Notes: generated by a model from the sequence alone, not told the origin. DNA of 25,924 nucleotides from Oscillospiraceae bacterium (GCA_902796535.1 CADBPL010000219.1:1-25924), one strand, 5' to 3'. Numbered from the stretch's first letter, positions 1-8,370 are shown. Program-made: numbers and translations.

Positions 1-372
1 CACGGCCTGATTGTGCAGCGCGGGCTTGTTGCAGAATTCCAGCAGCATGGCAAAGGTGAGCTGCGCCACGGCGTTGGTGCTGTAAGTCGGGATGTTCGAC
101 ACGGGGATGCCGCGCGAGGCGGCATAGTCGCAGTCCACCACGTTGTAGCCCGTGCTCAGCAGCGCGATGAACCGGCAGGCGGGCAGCTGCTCGAGCGTTT
201 CGCGCCGGAGCGGCGTTTTGTTGGTGATGATGATCTCGCAGCCGCTGCAGCGTTCCACGATTTTTTCGGGGGGCGTGCGGTCAAAAACCTGCAAATCGCA
301 TCTTTCCGCCAGCCAATCCCAGCTCAGATCGCCCGGATTGGTGGTAAATCCGTCAAGAATAACCGCTTTCAT
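1..372 (-). CDS. D-2-hydroxyacid dehydrogenase, N-terminal part (cut by window edge)
   Basis: This minus-strand frame is open from an ATG at 372 to the window edge and gives 124 residues. The protein begins MKAVILDGFTTNPGDLSW and contains the block LLSTGYNVVDCDYAA followed by GIPVSNIPTYSTNAVAQ. That block is typical of glycerate/D-2-hydroxyacid dehydrogenases, where the STGYNxVD and NxPxYSTxxVAQ motifs precede the NAD-binding Rossmann domain. The expected reaction is NAD(P)H-dependent reduction of a 2-keto acid such as hydroxypyruvate or glyoxylate in the cytoplasm. Rossmann fold and catalytic Arg/Glu/His lie outside the window, so the substrate cannot be decided. A GGAGTGA ribosome site lies just upstream of the ATG, and a candidate promoter lies at 449-421. 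Confidence 0.88.
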   Translation of the reverse strand, partial: MKAVILDGFTTNPGDLSWDWLAERCDLQVFDRTPPEKIVERCSGCEIIITNKTPLRRETLEQLPACRFIALLSTGYNVVDCDYAASRGIPVSNIPTYSTNAVAQLTFAMLLEFCNKPALHNQAV

Positions 373-393
373 TAAAAAATCACTCCATATCAG

Positions 394-422
394 TTGACCT
401 TGCGCCAATTTTTTTATATAAT
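394..422 (+). promoter_or_regulatory. Sigma-A promoter for the VTT protein-galK unit
   Basis: TTGACC at 394-399 and a perfect TATAAT at 417-422 are separated by 17 bases, which is the optimal sigma-A spacing. Transcription would start near 429, about 45 bases before the proposed start at 474. Confidence 0.75.
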
Positions 423-449
423 TATATCGTATTGCGCTCAAAAATGCAA
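421..449 (-). promoter_or_regulatory. Divergent promoter for the dehydrogenase gene
   Basis: On the minus strand a perfect TATAAT (426-421) is preceded at 17 bases by TTGCAT (449-444), a weak -35 box. Its -10 box overlaps the -10 box of the plus-strand promoter by two bases, so the two promoters should compete for polymerase. This is inference from box spacing. Confidence 0.45.
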
Positions 450-473
450 CAGCGATGAGAGGTGAGTTTTTCC

Positions 474-1187
474 TTGCAGAAAACCGTTCGGCGAGATTCC
501 GCCATGAAGTTTACCGGCGTATTGCTTCTCATCCTCGCCGCGGTGCTCATCGCCGTTCTCATCATTACCACCAGCCCCAATATCCAAATGTGGTACGCCC
601 GTTATGAAGAGGCGCTGACCCATTTTGAAAACTCGGTGGCTGCTCTTCAATACCGGTGGGCTGCATTGTTCGTTATTTTTCTGCTGTACTGGATCAAATC
701 TTACGTTCCGATCATCAGCATTCCGGCGCTCTGCGTGCTTTCCGGTATGGTGTTCCCCACCTTTAACGCGCTTTTGGTGAACGTGACCGGCATTTTTATC
801 ATGCTGACGGTGAAGTACCGCGTGGGCAGAAGCTCCGGCGGCGGCAACGCCCGCAAGCTGCTGAGCAAAAACGAAACGTCGAAATTCCTGATCGAATTAG
901 ATGGCGACGGCAACCCCTGGCTGCTGTTCCTTTTTCGGCTGATCCCCGCGTTCCCGATCAATCCGGTCAGTCAGATGTACGGCTCCATGTATTTTGATTT
1001 CAAAAAATTTGCGTGGATCTCCTACCTCGGTTTAGCGCCGAAGATCATATCCTATACGTTTATCGGCCACAATATGTTTAACCCCCTGTCATGGCAGTTC
1101 TTCCTGCCGATCATCATTCTTCTCACCATTTCCGGCGGCTCGGTCCTTGGACTGAACGCGTTAATGAACTATTTTGATAAGGCATAA
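474..1187 (+). CDS. TVP38/TMEM64 (VTT/DedA-like) integral membrane protein
   Basis: The product of 237 residues has several hydrophobic segments: one near the N-terminus (FTGVLLLILAAVLIAVLI), two in the middle (about residues 55-110), and pairs near 140-160 and 200-225. The motif FLFRLIPAFPINPVSQMYG matches the conserved FxxRxxPxFP block of VTT-domain proteins, which are thought to act in lipid scrambling or membrane homeostasis. The substrate is unknown. Start choice: AGAGGTGA at 458-465 is a strong ribosome site placed 8 bases before a TTG at 474. An upstream GTG at 462 lies inside that site, and an ATG at 504 has a weaker site. The gene is followed by galK after 23 bases, so co-transcription is likely. 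Confidence 0.8.
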   Translation: MQKTVRRDSAMKFTGVLLLILAAVLIAVLIITTSPNIQMWYARYEEALTHFENSVAALQYRWAALFVIFLLYWIKSYVPIISIPALCVLSGMVFPTFNALLVNVTGIFIMLTVKYRVGRSSGGGNARKLLSKNETSKFLIELDGDGNPWLLFLFRLIPAFPINPVSQMYGSMYFDFKKFAWISYLGLAPKIISYTFIGHNMFNPLSWQFFLPIIILLTISGGSVLGLNALMNYFDKA

Positions 1188-1210
1188 TTCTTTTAAAGAG
1201 GGTGCAAGAT

Positions 1211-2488
1211 ATGTATAGTTTTCAGGAAATTAAAAAAGGGCTACAGGATGTTTCGTTTGATTCCGCGCTCAACTTTATCTACGGCGCCGGCTTTGCCAAG
1301 CAGAAGGAGCGCTATCTCCGCGTTCTCGATACGTTCGGCACGCTGTACGGCACCGACGTGGAGATCGGCTTCTTTTCCGCGCCCGGGCGCAGCGAGATCT
1401 GCGGCAACCACACCGACCACAACCACGGCAAGGTGCTGGCGGCGGCCATCAACCTCGACGCTATCGCTGCCGTTGCCGAAAACAACAAAGAAGTGATCCG
1501 CCTGAAATCCGAAGGCTACGATATGGATCTGGTCGATATCAACGACCTTGAGCCGAAGGTGGCGGAGTTTTCCAAGAGCAAGGGGCTCATCCGCGGCGTC
1601 TGCGCGGGCTTTGTCAAGCGCGGCTACAAGATCGGCGGCTTTGACGCGGCAACCGCCAACGACGTGCTTTCCGGCTCCGGCCTTTCGTCCTCCGCGGCGT
1701 TTGAGGTGCTGGTCGGCACGATCATCAACTATCTGTTCAACGACGGCAAGGTGACCCCGGTCGAGATCGCCCAGATCGCGCAGGAGGCGGAAAACAAGTT
1801 TTTCGGCAAGCCCTGCGGTCTGCTCGATCAGACGACCTGCTCGGTCGGCGGCTTTGTGTATATCGATTTCAACGATCCCGTCAACCCCGCGATCAAGCCC
1901 ATCGACTTTGCGTTTGAGGCCTGCGGCCACGCGCTGTGCATTGTGGACACGGGCGGCAGCCATTCCGGGCTGACGAACGAATACGCCGCCGTGCGGGAAG
2001 AAATGGTCGCCGTTGCCAAAAGCCTTGGGCACGACGTGCTGCGGGACGCGGACGAAGCGCAGTTCTTCAACTCCATCGACCTCATCCGCAAGGTCGTCGG
2101 AGACCGCGCGATTTTGCGCGCGCAGCATTTCTTCAGCGAAAACCGCCGCGTTGACGCGCAGGTCGAAGCGCTGCGCCGCCAAAAATTCGGCGAATTCAAA
2201 AAGCTGGTCATCAGCAGCGGCCGTTCCTCTTATATGTACAACCAGAACGTGTTCAGCAGCAAGGATTCGCGTTCGCAGCCGGTTTCGCTCGGCCTGTGCC
2301 TGAGCGAAGTGCTGCTTGAGGGCAAGGGCGCGTGGCGCGTGCACGGCGGCGGCTTCGCCGGCACCATTCAGGCGTTTGTGCCCAACGAAATGCTTGCGGA
2401 ATACAAATCCCGCATGGAGCTTGTGTTCGGCAAGGGCAGATGCTACGTTCTTTCCATTCGCCCGGTCGGCGGAACCTGCGTGATCTGA
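1211..2488 (+). CDS. galK: Galactokinase (GHMP kinase family)
   Basis: This 425-residue protein phosphorylates galactose at C1 with ATP, the entry step of the Leloir pathway. The N-terminal galactokinase signature is seen as APGRSEICGNHTDHNHG (about residues 57-73). The ATP-binding GHMP motif is GSGLSSSAA (155-163). The catalytic-base region is PCGLLDQTT with D207, and the C-terminal GHMP motif is HGGGFAGTIQAF. GNHTDHNHG instead of GEHxDYxxG is common in Clostridia galactokinases. Length fits the family. AGAGGGTG at about 1197-1203 sits 7 bases before ATG 1211, so this start is preferred over a GTG at 1202. No galT or galE is present in the window. Confidence 0.93.
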   Translation: MYSFQEIKKGLQDVSFDSALNFIYGAGFAKQKERYLRVLDTFGTLYGTDVEIGFFSAPGRSEICGNHTDHNHGKVLAAAINLDAIAAVAENNKEVIRLKSEGYDMDLVDINDLEPKVAEFSKSKGLIRGVCAGFVKRGYKIGGFDAATANDVLSGSGLSSSAAFEVLVGTIINYLFNDGKVTPVEIAQIAQEAENKFFGKPCGLLDQTTCSVGGFVYIDFNDPVNPAIKPIDFAFEACGHALCIVDTGGSHSGLTNEYAAVREEMVAVAKSLGHDVLRDADEAQFFNSIDLIRKVVGDRAILRAQHFFSENRRVDAQVEALRRQKFGEFKKLVISSGRSSYMYNQNVFSSKDSRSQPVSLGLCLSEVLLEGKGAWRVHGGGFAGTIQAFVPNEMLAEYKSRMELVFGKGRCYVLSIRPVGGTCVI

Positions 2489-2501
2489 TGAAAAAATACA
2501 G

Positions 2502-2531
2502 CGGGCGGCTTCCCGGGCCGCCCGTTTCTTT
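2502..2531 (+). terminator. Intrinsic terminator after galK
   Basis: An 8-bp perfect stem, CGGGCGGC (2502-2509) with GCCGCCCG (2517-2524), is followed by TTTCTTT. The ribosome site of the next gene starts at once at 2532, so this hairpin may separate two units or only partly terminate. No convincing promoter is visible between it and the next gene. Confidence 0.65.
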
Positions 2532-2545
2532 GAGGTGAATGATTT

Positions 2546-3571
2546 GTGAATTCTTTTGAATGGCTTAAAAAGCTCACCGACTGTGACGGCACGTCGGGCG
2601 ACGAGACCAACGCCGCCGCCGTTGCCGAAGCGGAGCTTAAACGGTTTATGCCCTGCGGGATCGACCGCATGGGCAATGTTGTCGGTTCCACGGGCGTTGC
2701 CGGTCAGCCGATTTTGCTCGACGCGCATCTGGATCAGATCGGGCTGATTGTGACGGCCGTTGACCAAACCGGCTTTTTGAAAATCGCTGCCTGCGGCGGC
2801 GCGGACGCGCTGGTGCTTGCGGCAGCCGAGGTGACGGTGCACGGCAAAGAGAACCTGCCCGGCGTTATCGTTTCCACCCCGCCGCATCTGATCGGCAAGG
2901 ATGACAAGAAAAACGCCCGCAAGATCACGGAGCTGTCCGTCGATATCGGCATGACGAAGGAAGAGGCCGAAGCGAAGGCTTCGGCGGGCGACCGCATCAC
3001 GCTGCGCGCGCCGCTGAAAAAAATGCTGAAGAACCGTGTCTGCGGCGCTTCCTTAGATGACCGCTGCGGCGTGCTGTCCATTTTGCTGTGCCTCGAAAAG
3101 CTGGGCGATCTGGTCAAAGAACTGCCGCTCAAGGTCGTGTTTTCCGCCAATGAGGAAACCGGCGGCAGCGGCGCACGGGTGGCGGCCTACACCGCCGGCG
3201 CGCGCGAAGCCATCGCCGTTGACGTCAGCTTCGCCAGGGCGCCCGGCGTGAAAGAGAGCGTGCGCGCCAAACTCGGCAAGGGCACCATGATCGGCTTTGC
3301 GCCGACGCTGGATCACGCCATGTCGAAGGAATTGCAGCAAATCGCCGAAGCGGAACACATTCCGTTCCAGTTTGAAGTGATGTCTGGCCGCACCGGCACG
3401 AATGCGGACGATATTGCCACGGCCGGTCACGGCGCAAAAATGGCGCTGTTGTCCATTCCGCTGCGCAATATGCACACGGCGGGCGAGGTGATCGACCTTG
3501 GCGACGTGGAGGCGACCGCCGCGCTCATGGCGGCTTATCTGAAAAACAAGGCGGTGAAACACCATGCTTGA
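2546..3571 (+). CDS. M42 family metallo-aminopeptidase (first of a pair)
   Basis: A 341-residue cytoplasmic di-metal aminopeptidase of the glutamyl-aminopeptidase/TET type, which trims residues from peptides. Metal and catalytic motifs are in order: AHLDQIG (H61, D63), SLDDRCG, ANEETGGSG (paired glutamates), AVDVSFA (Asp ligand) and NMHTAGE near the C-terminus. The usual HxDE is HxDQ here. The start is a GTG, supported by GAGGTGA at 2532-2538 placed 7 bases before it. The gene overlaps the next by 8 bases. It is a distant paralogue of the next gene, so the two may form mixed or separate complexes with different specificity. M42 proteins are sometimes mis-annotated as cellulases. Confidence 0.9.
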   Translation: MNSFEWLKKLTDCDGTSGDETNAAAVAEAELKRFMPCGIDRMGNVVGSTGVAGQPILLDAHLDQIGLIVTAVDQTGFLKIAACGGADALVLAAAEVTVHGKENLPGVIVSTPPHLIGKDDKKNARKITELSVDIGMTKEEAEAKASAGDRITLRAPLKKMLKNRVCGASLDDRCGVLSILLCLEKLGDLVKELPLKVVFSANEETGGSGARVAAYTAGAREAIAVDVSFARAPGVKESVRAKLGKGTMIGFAPTLDHAMSKELQQIAEAEHIPFQFEVMSGRTGTNADDIATAGHGAKMALLSIPLRNMHTAGEVIDLGDVEATAALMAAYLKNKAVKHHA

Positions 3572-4580
3572 TCGCATAAAAGATTTGAGCGCGCTCGACG
3601 GCATTTCCGGCCGGGAGGACGCGGTGCGCAGCTATCTCATTTCCAGCCTGCCCGATTTTTGCACTTATTCCGTTGATGCGCTGGGCAACCTGCTCGTGCA
3701 GGTCAAGGGGCAAACAAAAGCAAAAAACCGCGTCATGCTTGCCGCTCACATGGATGAGGTCGGCCTGATCGTGACCTATATCACTGACGACGGGCTGATC
3801 CGATTCACCAACGTCGGCGGCGTGGAAACGGCCGTTCTGCTCGGCCGCCGCGTCAGAGTCGGCGAACAGGGGCTGATCGGCGTGATCGGTGTGGTGCCCA
3901 TCCATCTGCGTCGTGATGAAGATGAACTCAAATTTCCCGAAAAGGATTCGCTTTATATCGACGTCGGCGCGGATTCCGCCGAAGAATTAAACGGCCTTGT
4001 GGCGCCCGGCGACGCGGTCGTTTTTGACAGCGAGCCGTATGCGTTCGGCCATTGCTATAAGGGCAAGGCGCTCGACGACCGCGCGGGCTGCGCCATTTTG
4101 CTGGAACTGATCCGGGAACAGCCTGCTTACGATCTGACGCTTGCCTTCACCGTGCAGGAGGAGGTCGGGCTGCGCGGCGCGGGCTGTGCGGCGTTCACGC
4201 TCGACCCGGATTATGCCATCGTGGTCGAAACCACCACGGCGGCTGATATTGCCGGCGCCGAGGGTGAAAAAAAGGTGTGTCAGCTCGGCAGGGGCGCGGT
4301 GGTTCCGTTCATGGACCGCGCAACCGTTTACAGCCCGAAGCTTTTTCACCGCGTGCAGGAGCTGGCCGGGGAAAAGGGATTCCTGATGCAGACCAAGACC
4401 ATGGTCGCGGGCGGCAACGACGCGGGAATCATTCACAAAACCGCGGGCGGCGTGCCGACGGTGACCGTTTCGTTCGCCTGCCGTTACCTGCATTCGCCCT
4501 GCTGCGTGATCCATCAGGACGATATTGAACAAATGCGAAAAGCGGTGGAAGCCATCGCCGGGGAGCTGGCGAATGCTTAA
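3564..4580 (+). CDS. M42 family metallo-aminopeptidase (second of a pair)
   Basis: A 338-residue M42 peptidase. Motifs seen: AAHMDEVG (H62, D64), ALDDRAG (D171, D172), VQEEVGLRG (E199, E200), VVETTTAADIAG (E222, taking the place of the Asp ligand in the preceding paralogue) and YLHSPCCVIHQDD at the C-terminus. The full metal set is present, so it should be active. The ATG lies within the preceding gene's end (overlap ATGCTTGA, 3564-3571), which suggests translational coupling. The following gene overlaps in the same way. The E222 variant compared with D in the first paralogue suggests that the two enzymes have diverged in metal preference or substrate; that point is inference. Confidence 0.92.
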   Translation: MLDRIKDLSALDGISGREDAVRSYLISSLPDFCTYSVDALGNLLVQVKGQTKAKNRVMLAAHMDEVGLIVTYITDDGLIRFTNVGGVETAVLLGRRVRVGEQGLIGVIGVVPIHLRRDEDELKFPEKDSLYIDVGADSAEELNGLVAPGDAVVFDSEPYAFGHCYKGKALDDRAGCAILLELIREQPAYDLTLAFTVQEEVGLRGAGCAAFTLDPDYAIVVETTTAADIAGAEGEKKVCQLGRGAVVPFMDRATVYSPKLFHRVQELAGEKGFLMQTKTMVAGGNDAGIIHKTAGGVPTVTVSFACRYLHSPCCVIHQDDIEQMRKAVEAIAGELANA

Positions 4581-5286
4581 GCTCACGCATCTGACCGGTG
4601 AACCGGCGCTGTGCCGAAACGATCCGCTGGGCGTGATGACCTTGTCTTATGCGGCGCTGTGCCGCGCGGACGAGGGCTATTGCCGGTTTTATGAGCAGGA
4701 GGACGCCGCTGTTCTGCTGCAAAACGGCTCGGCGCTGGTCGCTTGCGCGAACCAAAACGCGGATTATGACGAAATCAAACAGCTTGCCGCCTTTTTGGGC
4801 TGCCGCACGCTTCTGTGTGAAAACGCCGCTCTGGCGGATCAAAACACGGCGCTGACCCGCAGCGGCCTGATGATGCGCGGCTTGTTTGAACCGATGGACG
4901 TGACGATCCAAACGCCCCTGACCACGGCGGAATACCGTGCGGTTTACGAGCTGCTTGAACTGAAGAACGTCGCGTTTGACGCGTGGTTTGCCGATGTGAA
5001 TCTGCGCATTCGCCGGGGAACGGCGGAGCTTGCGGTTGCAAAAATAAACGGCGCGATCGCCGCCACGGCGAGCGTGCTGCATCGAACGCCAACCAGCCGT
5101 GTGATCGGTGCGGTCGCCACACAAAAAGAACAGCGGGGCAGGGGATTGGCCTCGGCGCTTGTGCGGCAGCTTGGCGCGCAGACCACCTATGTGCTGTGTC
5201 TGCGGGAAATGGAAGGCTTTTACCGGCGTCTCGGGTTCAGCGACTGCGGCCGCTGGTTTGAATATGAAATAACAAAGGAACAGTAA
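4573..5286 (+). CDS. GNAT family N-acetyltransferase
   Basis: The 237-residue product ends in a GNAT domain. The acetyl-CoA pyrophosphate-binding motif A is EQRGRGLASALVRQL (about residues 186-200), preceded by the beta-strand VIGAVAT. The C-terminal FYRRLGFSDCG is the usual GNAT tail. The N-terminal 110 residues are a divergent region without a motif I recognise. The substrate is unknown. The ATG at 4573 overlaps the upstream stop by 8 bases (ATGCTTAA), with GGGAG 7 bases ahead. A TTG at 4525 would extend the frame but lies deep within the upstream gene. Being coupled to two peptidases, it may act on an amino acid, peptide or amine. Confidence 0.85.
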   Translation: MLKLTHLTGEPALCRNDPLGVMTLSYAALCRADEGYCRFYEQEDAAVLLQNGSALVACANQNADYDEIKQLAAFLGCRTLLCENAALADQNTALTRSGLMMRGLFEPMDVTIQTPLTTAEYRAVYELLELKNVAFDAWFADVNLRIRRGTAELAVAKINGAIAATASVLHRTPTSRVIGAVATQKEQRGRGLASALVRQLGAQTTYVLCLREMEGFYRRLGFSDCGRWFEYEITKEQ

Positions 5287-5290
5287 CGAT

Positions 5291-6559
5291 ATGATGAGTC
5301 AATTTTTTCCTGTCGATGAACGGGTGGAGCAGGCGGCGCAGAACGCGCTGGCCGCCGCGCAAAAGCAATTTGACCGTATCGACGCGATTCGCACGCACAA
5401 TCAGGAAAAGGTGCTGGCCGCTTTCATCAAAAACGGCGTGACAGAGAGCCATTTTGCCGAGTCCACCGGCTACGGCTACGGTGACCGCGGGCGGGAAGTG
5501 CTCGACCGCGTGCTGGCAGACGCCGTTGATGCGCCGGACGCGCTCATTCGCCACAGCCTCACCTGCGGCACGCATACGCTGTGCGTGGCGCTGTTCGGCG
5601 TGTTGCGCCCGGGTGACACCATGCTCTGCGTCACCGGAACGCCTTACGACACCATCCACAGCGTCATCGGCCTGCGCGGCAGCGGTATGGGGTCCCTGAA
5701 GGATTTCGGCGTGAATTACCGCCAGACTGCGCTCGGTGCGGACGGCAGACCCGATCTGGACGCGATTGAAAAGGAGCTGACCGAACGCAAGCTCGCCATG
5801 GTTTATATCCAACGCTCCCGGGGTTACTCGCTGCGCCCGAGTCTGGGCGTGGAGAAAATTGAACAAATCGCCCGGCTGGTGCATGAAAAGAGCGACGCCG
5901 TGCTGATGGTGGATAACTGTTACGGCGAATTTGTGCAGGAAACCGAGCCGGTCTCTCACGGCGCCGATCTGATTGCCGGTTCGCTCATCAAAAACCCCGG
6001 CGGCGCCATTGCCAAATGCGGCGGCTACCTGGCAGGCCGCAGTGATCTGATCGAAAAATGTGCCTACCGCATGACAACGCCGGGCCTGGGGCGTGAGGTC
6101 GGCCCCTCGCTCGGGCAGAACCGGGGGCTGTTCATGGGGCTGTTCAATGCGCCGCACATTGTGGGTGAGGCGCTGAAAACCGCCGTGTTTGCCGCTGCGC
6201 TGTTCCGTGAGTTCGGCTTTGAGGCGACGCCTGCTTTTGATGAAAAGCGCTGTGACATCATTCAGGCGCTCAAGCTGCGCACGAGTGAAAACCTCATCGC
6301 CTTTTGTCAGGGGATGCAAAAGGGCGCGCCGATCGATTCCACCGTGGTGCCCGAGCCGTGGGATATGCCAGGCTACGACAGTCAGGTCATCATGTCTGCG
6401 GGCGCGTTCACGGGTGGGTCCTCCATTGAACTGTCCTCCGACGCGCCGCTGCGCGAGCCGTTCGCGGTGTGGATGCAGGGATCGATGAATTTTGACAGCG
6501 GCAAGATCGGCGTGCTGCTCGCCGCACAGGAAATGATCAAAAGGGGGCTGATCTCATGA
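5291..6559 (+). CDS. PLP-dependent methionine gamma-lyase family protein (PF06838)
   Basis: A 422-residue fold-type I PLP enzyme of the Met_gamma_lyase family PF06838, often called aluminium-resistance protein. Family features seen are a glycine-rich N-terminal block (STGYGYGDRGRE), the segment RSRGYSLRPSLGV, the PLP-phosphate region VDNCYGEF, and the Schiff-base lysine in GSLIKNPGGA (K234). The C-terminal region IMSAGAFTGGSSIELSSDAP is also characteristic. The expected chemistry is C-S or C-C lyase activity on a sulfur amino acid or related substrate, but the natural substrate of this family is not settled. The ATG at 5291 lies 4 bases after the upstream stop, with AAAGGA ahead. It overlaps the next gene by 4 bases. 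Confidence 0.9.
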   Translation: MMSQFFPVDERVEQAAQNALAAAQKQFDRIDAIRTHNQEKVLAAFIKNGVTESHFAESTGYGYGDRGREVLDRVLADAVDAPDALIRHSLTCGTHTLCVALFGVLRPGDTMLCVTGTPYDTIHSVIGLRGSGMGSLKDFGVNYRQTALGADGRPDLDAIEKELTERKLAMVYIQRSRGYSLRPSLGVEKIEQIARLVHEKSDAVLMVDNCYGEFVQETEPVSHGADLIAGSLIKNPGGAIAKCGGYLAGRSDLIEKCAYRMTTPGLGREVGPSLGQNRGLFMGLFNAPHIVGEALKTAVFAAALFREFGFEATPAFDEKRCDIIQALKLRTSENLIAFCQGMQKGAPIDSTVVPEPWDMPGYDSQVIMSAGAFTGGSSIELSSDAPLREPFAVWMQGSMNFDSGKIGVLLAAQEMIKRGLIS

Positions 6560-7248
6560 ATTACCGCTATGACGGCATCACCGTGGAAACGCTCATGCTC
6601 ATGAGCGAAAACGCCTTCCGCGACAGCAAGGAGTTTTATGAGCAGAACAAGGAAAAGCTCAAGCAGGGTATGACCGTTCCCATCCGGCAGGTGATCGAGG
6701 CGCTGGCCGATACCATCACGGATATCGATCCGGAGATTCCGATCAATCCGCCGCGCATGGTTTCGCGCATTCGCCGCGACACGCGGTTTTCCAAAAACAA
6801 GCACCTCTACCGCGAAAACCTGTGGGCGATGTTCATGCGCGACAAGCACGCGCTGCCGTATTACCCCTGTATGTGGTTCGAGGTTTCACCGGAAAGCTAT
6901 TCCGGCGGGGTCGGCGTTTATGACGCGCCGCCTGCGCTCATGGAAATTTTCCGCCGCAGCCTGACGGAAGAACCGAAGGAGTTTGAAAAAGCGGCCGCCG
7001 CGGCGGAAGCAGCCGGTGCGGTCTATCACTGCCAGAGCTACAAAAAAGAAAAAACGGGCTGCCCGAACGAACGGCTTGCCCGTTTCTATAACGCGAAGAG
7101 CTTTTATTTTATCTATTCGTTCCCCGACGTCCGCCAGCTCGCCAAGCCCGATTTTATCGAGGATATCCGCGGCATTTATCAGCAATTGAAGCCGATGTAC
7201 CGCTTTTTGCAGACGGTGAGCGAGGTATACGGGCAAACGTTGCTGTAA
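6556..7248 (+). CDS. DUF2461 domain-containing protein
   Basis: A 230-residue soluble protein matching the DUF2461/TIGR02453 family. It shows the region FRDSKEFYEQNKEKLKQ, the block RIRRDTRFSKNKHLYREN and WFEVSPESYSGGVGVY. These are the family hallmarks: an R-x-N/D-x-R-F-s-k-x-K-x-x-Y-x-x-N pattern followed by a beta-strand with glycines. The biochemical function of the family is not known. The ATG overlaps the stop of the PLP enzyme as ATGA, so it is the last gene of the plus-strand operon and a terminator follows directly. There is no signal peptide or membrane segment. Confidence 0.87.
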   Translation: MNYRYDGITVETLMLMSENAFRDSKEFYEQNKEKLKQGMTVPIRQVIEALADTITDIDPEIPINPPRMVSRIRRDTRFSKNKHLYRENLWAMFMRDKHALPYYPCMWFEVSPESYSGGVGVYDAPPALMEIFRRSLTEEPKEFEKAAAAAEAAGAVYHCQSYKKEKTGCPNERLARFYNAKSFYFIYSFPDVRQLAKPDFIEDIRGIYQQLKPMYRFLQTVSEVYGQTLL

Positions 7249-7283
7249 CGCAAAAAAAGCAGCCGAGCGGCTGCTTTTTTGCG
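7249..7283. terminator. Bidirectional intrinsic terminator
   Basis: A perfect AGCAGCCG / CGGCTGCT arm pair is flanked by seven A on the left and six T on the right. The hairpin therefore ends in a U-run on either strand. It serves the DUF2461 gene from the left and the DUF4474 gene from the right. Confidence 0.88.
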
Positions 7284-7322
7284 TTAAGGCGGCGCTGCGC
7301 AATTGAGGTGTGCGGCGGCGCC

Positions 7323-8270
7323 TTATTTCATATCCCATGCCACGTTGATCGTGGTTCCTTTGGTGGAATAGGAGATATTCATATCCTTGGTGATGGAGCC
7401 TCTGAAGGCGTTGAGCATGGCCTTATCCTTGAACTTGATCGAAAACTCCATGCCGAGCACGTTGGAACGGTAGGTTTTGAACAGCCGGAACCCGGTCTGC
7501 CACCAGGTCGTTTCCATCGGGCGGTGGAACATCTTCTGGCCGTTGTGGTAAAGTGTGATGGAGATGGGCAGCTTGTCGGCATTGGAAACCGCTCTGAAAT
7601 TCTTGCGGTTGCTGTTTTCGTTCTTGTAGTATACGCCGACTTCACCGCCGGTTGTAATGCCGTACTGACCCTTCCATGCTTCGATCAGCCAATCCTTGCC
7701 GCCATAGTTGAAATAGAAGCGAAGGCTGTCAAAGTGCATGTTGACATAGGGGGCGGCTTTGTCGTAAAACTCGCCGTAGCCGAACATCCGCTGCCAGCTG
7801 TTTTGCGCGGAATAGTAGATGTTCTGATCCAGATCTTTGTTGAAGCCGGCGATCGCACCGATGTCGAACGGGCCGGTGATGTCGTTTTGGGTGACGTTGT
7901 AGTTGACGCGCAGCAGCGGAATGATAACGTCACGCCCGTCGCTCAGGGCCTCTTCTTCCTGATGCGGCTGATACTTTTCTTCGTTCGGCTTCACTTCTTT
8001 GGCCTTTGAGAGAATGCTGTTTTCCTGCGCCGGATCCTTTTCTTCTTTGGCCGTTTTGAACAAACGCCGTTTTGTCTGCGGTTCGGCCTCTTGATCCGGA
8101 AGATCAGTACTGATTCTGTTCTGTTCCTCTGCATTATCTTTTCGCGAAATTGACAAATTGATGGCCCGTGCGGCGTCGATTCCTGGCGTAAGATTTGCAC
8201 CGAGAACTATACTGACAACGATCAGACAAATGAGCGCTTTGGAGAAACGTTTTTTCAAATACTCGTTCAT
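7323..8270 (-). CDS. Secreted DUF4474 domain-containing protein
   Basis: A 315-residue protein with a basic N-terminus and hydrophobic core (KALICLIVVSIVLGANL), probably an uncleaved or cleaved export signal. A charged Glu/Lys/Gln-rich linker follows (about residues 36-112), then a globular domain (118-313). The domain contains DWLIEAWKGQYGITTGGEVG followed by FHRPMETTWWQTGFRLF, which I recognise as the DUF4474 pattern of Clostridia. The function of this domain is unknown. The start is well supported by CGGAGGTG just upstream of the ATG. It is probably located outside the membrane. It is transcribed separately from the Dabb gene behind it and ends at the bidirectional hairpin. Confidence 0.8.
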   Translation of the reverse strand: MNEYLKKRFSKALICLIVVSIVLGANLTPGIDAARAINLSISRKDNAEEQNRISTDLPDQEAEPQTKRRLFKTAKEEKDPAQENSILSKAKEVKPNEEKYQPHQEEEALSDGRDVIIPLLRVNYNVTQNDITGPFDIGAIAGFNKDLDQNIYYSAQNSWQRMFGYGEFYDKAAPYVNMHFDSLRFYFNYGGKDWLIEAWKGQYGITTGGEVGVYYKNENSNRKNFRAVSNADKLPISITLYHNGQKMFHRPMETTWWQTGFRLFKTYRSNVLGMEFSIKFKDKAMLNAFRGSITKDMNISYSTKGTTINVAWDMK

Positions 8271-8302
8271 GGAACACCTCCGTATAGGCTGAAGTATTCC
8301 TA

Positions 8303-8331
8303 ATGTTAACAGGTTTATTGCGAAAATGCAA
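8303..8331 (-). promoter_or_regulatory. Candidate promoter for the DUF4474 gene
   Basis: On the minus strand TTGCAT (8331-8326), 17 bases and TAACAT (8308-8303) are preceded by an extended -10 TGT. Transcription would start about 25 bases before the ATG. Confidence 0.4.
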
Positions 8332-8340
8332 GAAAAAATT

Positions 8341-8370
8341 GAAAAAAATGAAAATTATCGAACAATTTTC
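8341..8370 (-). terminator. Possible weak AT-rich terminator after the Dabb gene
   Basis: On the minus strand GAAAATT and AATTTTC (8370-8350 as a pair) form a 7-bp stem followed by ATTTTTTT. The stem has little GC, so termination may be poor. Confidence 0.35.

Noticed and set aside
1241..2887. A 548-residue minus-strand open frame across galactokinase and the first M42 gene.
   Set aside because: It is antisense to two genes with clear motifs and has the composition of a shadow frame in GC-rich DNA.
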